Below, one piece after another: positions 1 to 6,343 of a stretch of 9,674 nucleotides of DNA. Made by a program: the position numbers and the translations under genes. Source of the DNA: an uncultured Cellvibrio sp. (GTDB lineage: Bacteria; Pseudomonadota; Gammaproteobacteria; Pseudomonadales; Cellvibrionaceae); assembly GCA_946886255.1 (NCBI GenBank), contig CAMPIG010000155.1, forward strand, positions 1-9,674, read 5' to 3'. Every line of letters begins with the position of its first letter. The stretch's first letter is position 1. Below the pieces are notes generated by a model, which made no database searches, was not told where the DNA came from, and saw only the letters and a program-made list of their open reading frames with translations.

Positions 1-690
1 GTCGCGCGCATAGGCTGCTTTGAGTCCATCCACGGCGGTCAGGGCGTCAAACTCGGCGGCCCCGGTTACCATCACGTCATAGGCAGCTTTTACGCGATCC
101 CAGCGATTGTCACGATCAAGGGCGAAGTAGCGGCCAACGATGGAAGCAACCTTGCCCACACCCAATTCGCGGAACAGGTCTTCAGCTTGTTGCAGTGACG
201 CTTCGGCACTGCGCGGTGCTGTGTCGCGGCCGTCGAGGAAGGCGTGCAGGTAAATTTGTTTGGCGCCGCGCTGGGCTGCCATTCTGATCATGGCGTAGAT
301 GTGGTCCTGGTGGGCGTGAACACCGCCATCTGACAACAGGCCTAGGATGTGTACGGCTTTGTCATTGGCGACAGCAGCGTCGATGGCTTCGACATAAACC
401 GGGTTGGTAAAAAAATCTCCGTCACTGATGGCTTTGTTGATGCGGGTGAGGCTCTGATAAACCACCCGGCCAGCGCCCAGCGTCATATGCCCCACTTCGC
501 TGTTGCCCATCTGGCCTTCCGGCAGGCCGACTTCAAGACCCGAGGTGGCTATGAGACTCTTGGGGTTATTGGCCCAGATCTTGTCCCATACCGGCGTATT
601 CGCCGCGTAAATGGCATTGTGTTCAGTGTTTTCCGAATGGCCAAAGCCGTCGAGGATAATCAATACGAGAGGTTTTTTGGTCGCGGTCAT
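1..690 (-). CDS. gpmI: 2,3-bisphosphoglycerate-independent phosphoglycerate mutase, N-terminal part (runs off left edge)
   Basis: Interconverts 3- and 2-phosphoglycerate in glycolysis and gluconeogenesis in the cytoplasm, using two Mn ions and a phosphoserine intermediate. Seen: the protein begins [17 protein letters not shown], with metal ligand Asp14. The motif [10 protein letters not shown] carries the expected catalytic Ser64. HAFLDGRDT and [14 protein letters not shown] are the substrate-binding motifs of the inserted phosphotransferase domain. Exactly 230 codons are present; the family is about 510-515 residues, so roughly 55% lies outside the window. The start is well fixed: an in-frame TAG lies five codons upstream (706-708), leaving ATG at 690 as the only reasonable start. 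The Shine-Dalgarno sequence is weak. It is divergent from the rhodanese-grxC-secB cluster, as I recall from Pseudomonas. Identity is very secure. Confidence 0.97.
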   Translation of the reverse strand, partial: MTATKKPLVLIILDGFGHSENTEHNAIYAANTPVWDKIWANNPKSLIATSGLEVGLPEGQMGNSEVGHMTLGAGRVVYQSLTRINKAISDGDFFTNPVYVEAIDAAVANDKAVHILGLLSDGGVHAHQDHIYAMIRMAAQRGAKQIYLHAFLDGRDTAPRSAEASLQQAEDLFRELGVGKVASIVGRYFALDRDNRWDRVKAAYDVMVTGAAEFDALTAVDGLKAAYARD

Positions 691-793
691 ACTCAGTCGT
701 CGCTTCTACAATCCAGAGGTGGGGGAAATAGTCAGGAATTTGCCGGCATCAAGATGATTTTTCATCCCTGCTGTCCATCGGCGAGTGCGGCAT

Positions 794-807
794 ATTCTAA
801 CCGGTTA
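794..807 (-). promoter_or_regulatory. Possible gpmI -10 element overlapping a 10-bp palindrome
   Basis: On the minus strand, TAGAAT (plus 794-799) differs from TATAAT at one position and lies about 105 bp upstream of the gpmI ATG. No good -35 is seen 16-18 bp upstream. The perfect palindrome TAACCGGTTA (798-807) overlaps the upstream edge of this hexamer and could be an operator, but no regulator is recognised. Inference from base pattern only. Confidence 0.3.
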
Positions 808-832
808 AACCAGTGAACACTATGACAATGAC

Positions 833-861
833 TGAGAAATACCCGGTGCATGGTGTATACT
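833..861 (+). promoter_or_regulatory. Possible sigma70 promoter for the rhodanese-grxC-secB operon
   Basis: TATACT (856-861) is a good -10 hexamer. The best-spaced upstream hexamer, TGAGAA at 833-838 with a 17-bp spacer, is a weak -35. Transcription would begin near 868 and give a leader of about 230 nt before the GTG start at 1098. Other promoters nearer the gene are possible. Confidence 0.35.
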
Positions 862-1028
862 GCCGCCCTTCTTTGCGCCCCATAACGGATATTCGGGTCA
901 TCGTATTACGTGCGGTCCATGTTACCGGGAACTGGTGTCCGGGTCCGTTTGAAAAAATTTATCTGTAACAAATAGCGCGTATATCGCCTTGATATCCATC
1001 GACCTGCCTCCACATCCAGCGCAGGCTT

Positions 1029-1050
1029 ATCGCTGTCAGCGATGATGACA
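1029..1050 (+). repeat. Two overlapping inverted repeats in the rhodanese leader
   Basis: ATCGC (1029-1033) and GCGAT (1039-1043) form one 5-bp dyad whose loop is TGTCA (1034-1038). That loop is the exact reverse complement of TGACA at 1046-1050. As DNA it may be an operator-like site; as RNA it could form alternative hairpins or a small pseudoknot 48 nt upstream of the GTG start. The dyads are seen directly; a function is speculation. Confidence 0.35.
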
Positions 1051-1097
1051 AGGTGATGCGACCTGTTGCGGCTCATTGCTAAAGGAATCTGTAACCT

Positions 1098-1508
1098 GTG
1101 AATTTCTTTGTGTTTATCAGTCAAGAGTGGCTGTTGGTTAGTACGCTAGTGGTTTTGATTTATATCTATGCCTGGCGTGAGCGCATCAAGAGTGGTCGTC
1201 CCATCTCTGTGCATGAAGTCACCCAATTGCTCAACAAGGATTCTGCTGTCCTGCTCGATGTGCGCGACAATGCAGAATTCAAAGCGGGCCATATTGTAGG
1301 TGCCATCAATATTCCCTTCAGCAAGGTTGCCGCTGAACTGGATAAATTGGAAAGCCACAAAAGCAAGATCATCATCGTTGCCGACAAGCTGGGTCAGCAC
1401 GCCGGGAGTGTCGGGCGTACGCTGGAAAAGCAGGGTTTTGTCGTGCGTCGCCTGTCCGGTGGTATTGCGGAGTGGCAAGCGCAGAATCTGCCGCTGGTAA
1501 AAAAGTAG
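1098..1508 (+). CDS. Membrane-anchored rhodanese-fold protein (YibN-like), lacking the catalytic cysteine
   Basis: Active rhodaneses move sulfane sulfur through a cysteine persulfide. This 136-residue protein has one N-terminal membrane helix (about residues 11-26, WLLVSTLVVLIYIYAW), a basic RERIKSGR stretch, then one rhodanese domain (about 37-132) with VLLDVRDNAEFKAGHIVGAINIP and LSGGIAEWQAQNLPLV. Where active relatives have Cys at the start of the CxMGQH-type loop, it has Asp96 (ADKLGQHAG). No cysteine occurs anywhere in the protein, so classical sulfurtransfer looks impossible. The start is GTG; AAGGA at 1082-1086 is a somewhat distant ribosome site. It is first in a cluster with grxC (18-bp gap) and secB, an order resembling E. 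coli yibN-grxC-secB and the Pseudomonas locus. Fold is secure; role is unknown. Confidence 0.92.
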   Translation: MNFFVFISQEWLLVSTLVVLIYIYAWRERIKSGRPISVHEVTQLLNKDSAVLLDVRDNAEFKAGHIVGAINIPFSKVAAELDKLESHKSKIIIVADKLGQHAGSVGRTLEKQGFVVRRLSGGIAEWQAQNLPLVKK

Positions 1509-1526
1509 TCAGCGTGAGAGGTCATC

Positions 1527-1781
1527 ATGGCGCGGGTATTGATGTACACCACAGCAGTGTGTCCCTATTGTGTTAATGCCAAAAAATTATTGGCGCAAAA
1601 GGGCGTAACCGTAGAAGAAATTCGCGTTGATCGTGAGCCTCATTTGTGGCAGGAAATGATGGAAAAAAGTAAACAGCGCACGGTGCCGCAAATCTGGATT
1701 GGCGACGTGCATGTCGGTGGGTTCACCGATCTGTGGGCGCTGGATAAAAACGGCAAGCTGGATGAGTTATTGGCAAAATAA
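1527..1781 (+). CDS. grxC: Glutaredoxin 3
   Basis: Small dithiol glutaredoxin that uses glutathione to reduce protein disulfides and mixed disulfides in the cytoplasm. Seen in 84 residues, the usual full length: active site CPYC at residues 12-15 after the first strand (VLMYTTAV), the cis-proline motif TVP at 52-54, and the glutathione-binding GGFTDL near 64-69. AGAGG about 8 bases ahead of the ATG is a good ribosome site. It follows the rhodanese-like gene by 18 bp and precedes secB by 63 bp, with no terminator-like hairpin in either gap, so co-transcription is likely. Identity is very secure. Confidence 0.97.
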   Translation: MARVLMYTTAVCPYCVNAKKLLAQKGVTVEEIRVDREPHLWQEMMEKSKQRTVPQIWIGDVHVGGFTDLWALDKNGKLDELLAK

Positions 1782-1844
1782 TCTTTGTCGCTGTAGTCAC
1801 TTCCGGCTTTTATTTTTCAGTAACAGCAATCAATAGAGTGCATT

Positions 1845-2354
1845 ATGTCCGAAGAAAATAATTCACAAGAACTTAATAATCACGAGCAGGCGGGCGGCCC
1901 GAATTTTGCCATTCAACGGATTTTTCTCAAGGATATTTCCTTTGAGACCCCCATGGGTGTTGAAGCATTTACCAAGCAATTCAAGCCGAACATCCAGCAG
2001 GATTTAAACGTGCAGGTCAATCAGCTGGACGAAGGTACCCACGAAGTGGTTCTGTTGCTGACCATCACTGCCAAGATTGAAGGCCGTACCGTTTTCCTGG
2101 TGGAAGTGAAACAAGCCGGTATCTTCGCCATCTCCGGTTTTGAAGGCATCCAATTGAGCCAGGTGATCAACACCGCCTGTCCGCAAATTCTATTCCCCTA
2201 CGCGCGCGAAGCGATCGACAGTATCCTGAATCGTGGCACCTTCCCGCCGTTAATGCTGGCGCCGATCAATTTTGATGCAGTCTTTGCTCAAGCTGTTGTG
2301 GTAGCCAAGCAGCAAGCTGAGTCGTCCAAAGAAACACCCGCGACGGCCAATTAA
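1845..2354 (+). CDS. secB: Protein-export chaperone SecB
   Basis: Cytosolic tetrameric chaperone that keeps precursor proteins unfolded and hands them to SecA for Sec export. Seen: the SecB core spans about residues 20-150, from FAIQRIFLKDISFETP through EVKQAGIFAISG and INTACPQILFPYAREAID to the C-terminal FPPLMLAPINFDAVFAQ. These are the typical family blocks. At 169 residues it is slightly longer than the E. coli protein (155), from an acidic/Asn-rich N-terminal tail and a polar C-terminal tail. The ribosome site before the ATG is weak (AGAGTG). It is last in the rhodanese-grxC-secB cluster and is followed by a strong hairpin. Confidence 0.98.
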   Translation: MSEENNSQELNNHEQAGGPNFAIQRIFLKDISFETPMGVEAFTKQFKPNIQQDLNVQVNQLDEGTHEVVLLLTITAKIEGRTVFLVEVKQAGIFAISGFEGIQLSQVINTACPQILFPYAREAIDSILNRGTFPPLMLAPINFDAVFAQAVVVAKQQAESSKETPATAN

Positions 2355-2366
2355 TCGTGCTGTTAT

Positions 2367-2405
2367 CGCAGGTAGTTATTTGCTACCTGCGTGCTACACT
2401 TTTTT
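2367..2405 (+). terminator. Probable terminator after secB
   Basis: A perfect 9-bp stem (CGCAGGTAG 2367-2375, CTACCTGCG 2383-2391) with a 7-base loop begins 13 bp after the secB stop codon. The T-run (2400-2405) is eight bases beyond the stem rather than directly after it, so rho-independent termination may be inefficient. An alternative role is a 3' mRNA-stabilising hairpin. Confidence 0.6.
2392..2400 (+). promoter_or_regulatory. Possible extended -10 promoter for ppx
   Basis: TGCTACACT reads as an extended -10 (TG, one base, TACACT at 2395-2400). No convincing -35 is seen at the right distance. It lies between the secB hairpin and its T-run, about 95-140 bp ahead of the two possible ppx starts, so termination of one unit and initiation of the next may be packed together. 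Pattern-based inference only. Confidence 0.35.
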
Positions 2406-2493
2406 GGCAAAGCACTTCAACGATGAACAAGGTTTTGTGTTGATCGAAAATCTGCCGCTGTAATTCAACACTCTGCGTGGCGGCCCTGCGTGG

Positions 2494-4050
2494 ATGTGGG
2501 CGGTACATGATTTACCACTGCAATCCGGTGTCGATGTCATGTTCAATCTCTCCCGTAAAGAAACCGCTCACACCAGTCATATCGCTGCCATTGATCTTGG
2601 CTCCAATAGTTTTCACATGATTATCGCCCGCTGGGACAACGATCAGTTGATCCTGCTCGATCGCCTGCGCGAACCTGTGCGGCTCGGCTGGGGTTTGCAG
2701 GCCGATGGCAGTTTGAGTGAAGACGCGCGTGAAAAAGCCATGGCGTGCCTAGAGCGTTTTGGCGAATGCCTGCGTGAATATCCCTCGCGCAGTGTGCGTA
2801 TTGTCGGCACCAAAACCCTGCGCAGCATTAACGACTCGCGTCAATTTCTACAAGAAGCGCAAGCGCGCCTGGGTCATCCGGTGGAGATTATCTCCGGCGA
2901 TGAGGAGGCGCGTCTGGTTTACTTGGGCGTGGCGCATTGCATTGCGCCCGGCGAAGGTAATCGCATGGTGGTTGATATCGGCGGCGGTAGCACCGAAATT
3001 ATTTTGGGGCAGGGCATGGCGCCCCTGTTGAAAGAAAGTTTGAGCATGGGGTGTGTTGCCATCGCCAAACAATTTTTCTTTGACGGTAAAGTGACCGACA
3101 AAGCCATCAAGAAAGCGCGCATTGCCTGCTTGCAGGAATTGGAACCGGTGAATGACCTGTTTGTCGAGCAAGGCTGGCAGGAAGTGCTTGGTGCGTCCGG
3201 CACCATCAAAGCGGTGGCTAAAGTGTGCCAGAGCATGGGCTGGAGCGATGGCGCGATTGAAAAGCAAAGCCTCGACATCATCGTGCAGATGTACCGCCAA
3301 CACGGCAATACCGATTTAAAGATTACCGGTTTATCTGATGATCGCCAGGCGGTTTTTCTTGGCGGCGTCATTGTGTTGAGTGCGCTCTTTGAAAGCTTGC
3401 AACTGGAGCAGATGATTGCCGCAGAATGGGCACTGCGTGAAGGTTTGCTCTATGACCTGAAAGGGCGGCTGGAAGATCACGATATTCGTCAGGCCAGCGT
3501 GGACGCCTTGGCCAAACGTTTTCATGTAAATCTGGAAAAAGCAGAGCGCATCGAAAAAACTGCGCTGATGTTACTGGATCAGGTAAGTGATGTCTGGGGA
3601 TTGAATGTCGACGAAACCGGCAAGCTTTTGCGCTGGTCTGCGCGACTTTATCCTGTCGGTTTGGATATTGCACACAGCGATTACCACAAGCACAGTGCTT
3701 ATATCGTTGAACACGTTGATATGGCCGGTTGTTCGCGCGCGGAGCAAAAGCAATTGGCGGCGCTGGTATTGGCACATCGCAAACGTTTTCCGATCAAACA
3801 ATTTCCACTGGAAAATACGGCCTTGTTACAGGTGGCGATCCTGTTGCGGTTGGCGATTATCTTTCATCGTGGGCGCAAGAAAGAAGGTCGCCTGCCGATT
3901 AAGCTCCGCGCGAATAATCATAAATTAAAACTCACCCTGCCTTCTGTCTGGCTTGAAGCCAATACGCTGACTCATGCAGACCTCGAAAGTGAAGCCCAAC
4001 ATCTTGAAGACATCGGTTATTTTCTGGATGTCATCGCGAACGGCGATTAA
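2494..4050 (+). CDS. ppx: Exopolyphosphatase (Ppx/GppA family)
   Basis: Removes terminal phosphates processively from polyphosphate; close relatives also hydrolyse pppGpp. Seen in the 518-residue reading: an ASKHA-fold N-terminal half with phosphate loops DLGSNSFH (34-41) and DIGGGSTEI (161-169), and the SGDEEAR motif (134-140), which holds the expected catalytic Glu. The C-terminal HD-type half has HSDYHKHS (394-401) and LVLAHRK (424-430). Two starts are possible: ATG 2494 or ATG 2539 (residue 16). The later one gives MFNLSRKETAHTSHIAAIDLGSNSF, an N-terminus closer in length to E. coli Ppx, and I slightly favour it; neither has a strong ribosome site. It is convergent with ppk1, 8 bp between stops. 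GppA is the alternative name, but the HD half and the ppk1 neighbour favour Ppx. Confidence 0.94.
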   Translation: MWAVHDLPLQSGVDVMFNLSRKETAHTSHIAAIDLGSNSFHMIIARWDNDQLILLDRLREPVRLGWGLQADGSLSEDAREKAMACLERFGECLREYPSRSVRIVGTKTLRSINDSRQFLQEAQARLGHPVEIISGDEEARLVYLGVAHCIAPGEGNRMVVDIGGGSTEIILGQGMAPLLKESLSMGCVAIAKQFFFDGKVTDKAIKKARIACLQELEPVNDLFVEQGWQEVLGASGTIKAVAKVCQSMGWSDGAIEKQSLDIIVQMYRQHGNTDLKITGLSDDRQAVFLGGVIVLSALFESLQLEQMIAAEWALREGLLYDLKGRLEDHDIRQASVDALAKRFHVNLEKAERIEKTALMLLDQVSDVWGLNVDETGKLLRWSARLYPVGLDIAHSDYHKHSAYIVEHVDMAGCSRAEQKQLAALVLAHRKRFPIKQFPLENTALLQVAILLRLAIIFHRGRKKEGRLPIKLRANNHKLKLTLPSVWLEANTLTHADLESEAQHLEDIGYFLDVIANGD

Positions 4051-4058
4051 TCCACAGT

Positions 4059-6128
4059 TTATTTGATTACCGGTGTAGTCCAACGATCCAGCAGTATCGC
4101 CTGCACATCAATCAATTCTTCGCCTTCTTGCGGTTCGGTAATCACATAATTACCGTTTTCCTGCAGAATCCAGGCGTGAGTATTGTCTGCGAGGTACAGC
4201 GTTAAGTCTTCTATGATGCGGTCGCGGATCTTTTTGCTCTTGATGGGAAAACAGGTTTCCACGCGATGAAACATGTTGCGACTCATCCAGTCCGCGCTGG
4301 AACAGAGCAGTTCCGGGTTGCCGTTATTCTCAAAATAAAATACCCGGCTATGTTCCAGAAAGCGTCCGATGATGGAGCATACGCGGATATTTTCTGACAG
4401 ACCTTCAACACCAGGCCGTAGCTGGCAAATGCCGCGCACAATCAAATCAATCTGCACACCCGCCTGCGAGGCAGCATAAAGTTCGTTGACCAATTCTTCA
4501 TCGTAAAGTGCATTCATCTTGGCGATGATGCGTCCCGGTTTTCCCTGCTCGGCATGTTCGCGTTCTGTGCGAATGCGTCTGACCAGCCCTTTATGCAAGG
4601 TAAAAGGCGCATACATCAGCGCATCCATCTTGGAGGCCTTGCCCATGCTGCTCAGTTGCAAAAAGATGCGATATACATCGTCACCGATTTCCTTGTCACT
4701 GGTCATCAAACCGTAATCGGTGTAAATCATGCTGGTCCTGGGGTGATAATTACCGGTGCCCATATGCACGTAATAACGCACCTTGCTGTTTTGTTCGCGG
4801 CGCGCTACCAACAGCATCTTGGCATGGGTTTTATAGCCTACGACGCCGTAAATCACATGAATACCGTAACGCTGCAAGCGCTCTGCCAGCGCCACGTTTT
4901 GTTCTTCATCAAAGCGCGCGCGCAATTCAATAATCGTCGTGACTTCTTTGCCGTTTTTTGCGGCGGCCACCAAGGCATCAACCACGGGAGAGTTGGAGCC
5001 GGTGCGATACAAGGTTTGTTTGATCGCCAATACATGCGGGTCAGCGGCGGCTTCGCGCAAAAAATCCACCACGCCCTGAAACGAATCAAACGGATGGTGC
5101 AAGAGAATGTCCTGCTTTTGTAAAGATTCAAAATAGCTGTTGGAGCGCTTGGGAAATTTCGGCATCGCCTGTACAAACGGTGTAAAGAAAAAGCGGCTGT
5201 CTTTCACCAGATCAAATAAATCGCTGAAGCGATTCAGGTTTACCGGTCCGTTAATGCGGTACAGGTCGCGCTCTTTGATTTCGCAACGATGTAATAAAAA
5301 TTGCTCCAGTTCCGCAGGGCATGTGTCGGTTAGTTCAAGACGCACTTCATCGCCATACTGTCGATAAGCCAGTTCACCTTGTACTGCGCGCAGCAAATCT
5401 TCAGTTTCTTCTTCATCGAGGAAAATATCCGAGTTGCGTGTGAGGCGAAATTGATAGCTGTCGATCACCGTCATGCCGACAAAAATCTCGGCCATAAAGT
5501 AATGGATGATTGAAGACAGGAAGACAAATTCGCGGCCTTCGCTGGCCAACTCCAGCGGCAGTTCAATGATGTGTGAGAGCGAGCGAGGCACCTGCACAAT
5601 CGCGCGCCCGGAGTTGCGCCCGAATGCATCTTTGCCATCAAGCTTAACGATAAAATTCAAGCTTTTATTCAGGATGCGCGGAAAAGGGTGCGCCGGGTCG
5701 AGTCCGATGGGGCTGAGCACCGGCAGCACATCGGTTTCAAAGTAACTTTTCAGGTATTTCACCTGCTGACTGTTCCATTCGTCGCGTCGCAACACGCGAA
5801 TGCCGTTCTCGCGCATGGCGGGAAGGATCGCCTGGTTCAGGATGCGATATTGCTCGTCCACCAATCGGTGAGCCCGATCGGAAATTTCACTCAAGGTTTG
5901 GGCTTGGCTGAGTCCGTCCGGGCCGGGTGGTGTTTGGGCATTCAGCTCGATCATCTCCACCAGGCCACCGACGCGCACTTCAAAAAATTCATCGAGGTTG
6001 GTGGAAAAGATGCACAGGAAACGCAGGCGCTCCAATAACGGCAGGGATTGGTTGTAAGCTTGATACAACACGCGTTTATTGAACTCGAGTAAGCTCAGTT
6101 CGCGATTAAAGAAAGCGTTGGACACCAT
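4059..6128 (-). CDS. ppk1: Polyphosphate kinase 1
   Basis: Reversibly polymerises the gamma-phosphate of ATP into long-chain polyphosphate, the main synthetic enzyme for phosphate storage and stress survival; usually membrane-associated. At 689 residues it matches the E. coli length. Seen: N-terminal domain FNRELSLLEFNKRVLYQA and STNLDEFFEVR (7-52), the middle domain with HPFDSF and AIKQTLYRTGSNSPVV (345-383), phospho-histidine His435 in GYKTHAKMLLV, GTGNYHPRTSMIYTDYGL (457-474), and second catalytic His593 in FLEHSRVFYFENNG. All key residues are present. The annotated ATG is only three bases after AGGGG, whereas the next codon, GTG 6125, has a more normal spacing of six and could be the true start. 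PhoB-type sites lie upstream; ppx converges on its 3' end. Confidence 0.98.
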   Translation of the reverse strand: MVSNAFFNRELSLLEFNKRVLYQAYNQSLPLLERLRFLCIFSTNLDEFFEVRVGGLVEMIELNAQTPPGPDGLSQAQTLSEISDRAHRLVDEQYRILNQAILPAMRENGIRVLRRDEWNSQQVKYLKSYFETDVLPVLSPIGLDPAHPFPRILNKSLNFIVKLDGKDAFGRNSGRAIVQVPRSLSHIIELPLELASEGREFVFLSSIIHYFMAEIFVGMTVIDSYQFRLTRNSDIFLDEEETEDLLRAVQGELAYRQYGDEVRLELTDTCPAELEQFLLHRCEIKERDLYRINGPVNLNRFSDLFDLVKDSRFFFTPFVQAMPKFPKRSNSYFESLQKQDILLHHPFDSFQGVVDFLREAAADPHVLAIKQTLYRTGSNSPVVDALVAAAKNGKEVTTIIELRARFDEEQNVALAERLQRYGIHVIYGVVGYKTHAKMLLVARREQNSKVRYYVHMGTGNYHPRTSMIYTDYGLMTSDKEIGDDVYRIFLQLSSMGKASKMDALMYAPFTLHKGLVRRIRTEREHAEQGKPGRIIAKMNALYDEELVNELYAASQAGVQIDLIVRGICQLRPGVEGLSENIRVCSIIGRFLEHSRVFYFENNGNPELLCSSADWMSRNMFHRVETCFPIKSKKIRDRIIEDLTLYLADNTHAWILQENGNYVITEPQEGEELIDVQAILLDRWTTPVIK

Positions 6129-6139
6129 GTACCCCTATG

Positions 6140-6203
6140 ACAAGTAGCTTTTACAACAAACGGCCTTTACGACCAACGGCTTTTACGAGAAGTAGCTTTT
6201 TGC
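6140..6203 (-). repeat. Four imperfect 16-bp tandem units in the ppk1 leader
   Basis: Read on the minus strand, 6203 to 6140 splits without gaps into four 16-base units: GCAAAAAGCTACTTCT, CGTAAAAGCCGTTGGT, CGTAAAGGCCGTTTGT and TGTAAAAGCTACTTGT. The outer pair share AAAAGCTACTT and the inner pair share CGTAAA and GCCGTT, giving an A-B-B-A order. The array ends 11 bp before the ppk1 ATG and lies downstream of the predicted start point, so it should be transcribed. Units may bind a protein or shape ribosome access; function unknown. Confidence 0.75.
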
Positions 6204-6208
6204 GCCCC

Positions 6209-6216
6209 AGATTATG
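6209..6216 (-). promoter_or_regulatory. Candidate -10 element of the ppk1 Pho promoter
   Basis: On the minus strand the string CATAATCT contains overlapping hexamers CATAAT (6216-6211) and TAATCT (6214-6209). TAATCT lies 10 bp after the PHO box at 6225-6242, the same distance I recall in the E. coli phoA promoter, where the PHO box replaces the -35. Transcription would start near 6202, about 75 bases ahead of the ATG. Confidence 0.55.
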
Positions 6217-6242
6217 ACGGGAATGTGACAGTTTTAAGACAG
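6214..6242 (-). promoter_or_regulatory. PhoB-binding site (PHO box) with three half-sites upstream of ppk1
   Basis: Minus-strand half-sites are CTGTCTT (6242-6236), CTGTCAC (6231-6225) and CCGTCAT (6220-6214). Each is separated by 4 bp, so they repeat exactly every 11 bp, as PhoB dimers require. Against the CTGTCA(T/C) half-site they match 6/7, 7/7 and 6/7. The intervening bases are AAAA and ATTC, A/T-rich as in known boxes. PhoB control of ppk is established in enteric bacteria, so induction of ppk1 by phosphate limitation is a strong inference. Confidence 0.85.
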
Positions 6243-6270
6243 CAGAGTTATTTTAAAGATAGCAGAGTTA
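6232..6270. repeat. 19/20-bp tandem duplication overlapping the PHO box
   Basis: On the plus strand 6232-6250 (TTTTAAGACAGCAGAGTTA) is followed directly by 6251-6270 (TTTTAAAGATAGCAGAGTTA); they differ by one inserted A and one C/T change. The first copy contains the outermost PhoB half-site. The second contains a degraded version of it (CTATCTT on the minus strand, 6262-6256), offset 20 bp rather than 22 and so out of the 11-bp register. Confidence 0.8.
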
Positions 6271-6311
6271 AGGAAGCGTAACGCAGCGTCACATCATGGT
6301 GGGAAGATATT

Positions 6312-6335
6312 AAAAGAGGAAGCCGTCCCTGGCTT
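6312..6335 (-). terminator. Weak terminator candidate after the GH5 gene
   Basis: On the minus strand AAGCC (6335-6331) pairs with GGCTT (6324-6320) across a 6-base loop and is followed by CCTCTTTTAA. The stem is only 5 bp and the T-run four bases, so termination may be partial; some GH5 read-through into ppk1 cannot be excluded. Confidence 0.4.
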
Positions 6336-6343
6336 GGGATAAG

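Larger units (their letters stand above)
691..1097. other. Divergent intergenic region gpmI / rhodanese operon
   Basis: 407 bp without a convincing gene. It must hold the promoters of both flanking units. Candidate elements are listed separately: a minus-strand -10 near 794-799, a plus-strand -10 at 856-861, a perfect 10-bp palindrome at 798-807 and two overlapping dyads at 1029-1050. If the plus-strand promoter is right, the rhodanese mRNA has a leader of about 230 nt, which is long. A short frame at 919-975 (18 codons) has no clear ribosome site and is not called as a gene. Confidence 0.6.

Noticed and set aside
349..816. Plus-strand open frame of 155 codons
   Set aside because: It lies largely antisense to gpmI, whose conserved catalytic motifs are in the opposite strand; its own translation shows no recognisable family.
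919..975. Short leader-peptide frame of 18 codons upstream of the rhodanese gene
   Set aside because: No good ribosome site, no run of regulatory codons and no attenuator-like hairpin after it.
2456..2473. Possible PHO box ahead of ppx (CTGTAAT followed by TCAA)
   Set aside because: Only the first half-site fits; the next seven bases (CACTCTG) do not, so there is no 11-bp repeat.
4554..5123. Plus-strand open frame of 189 codons inside ppk1
   Set aside because: Shadow of ppk1; the minus-strand frame holds the conserved His435 region and the frame has no plausible ribosome site or domain.
6140..6270. CRISPR-like array upstream of ppk1
   Set aside because: The units are contiguous with no spacers, only 16-20 bp long and imperfect; no cas genes are present.
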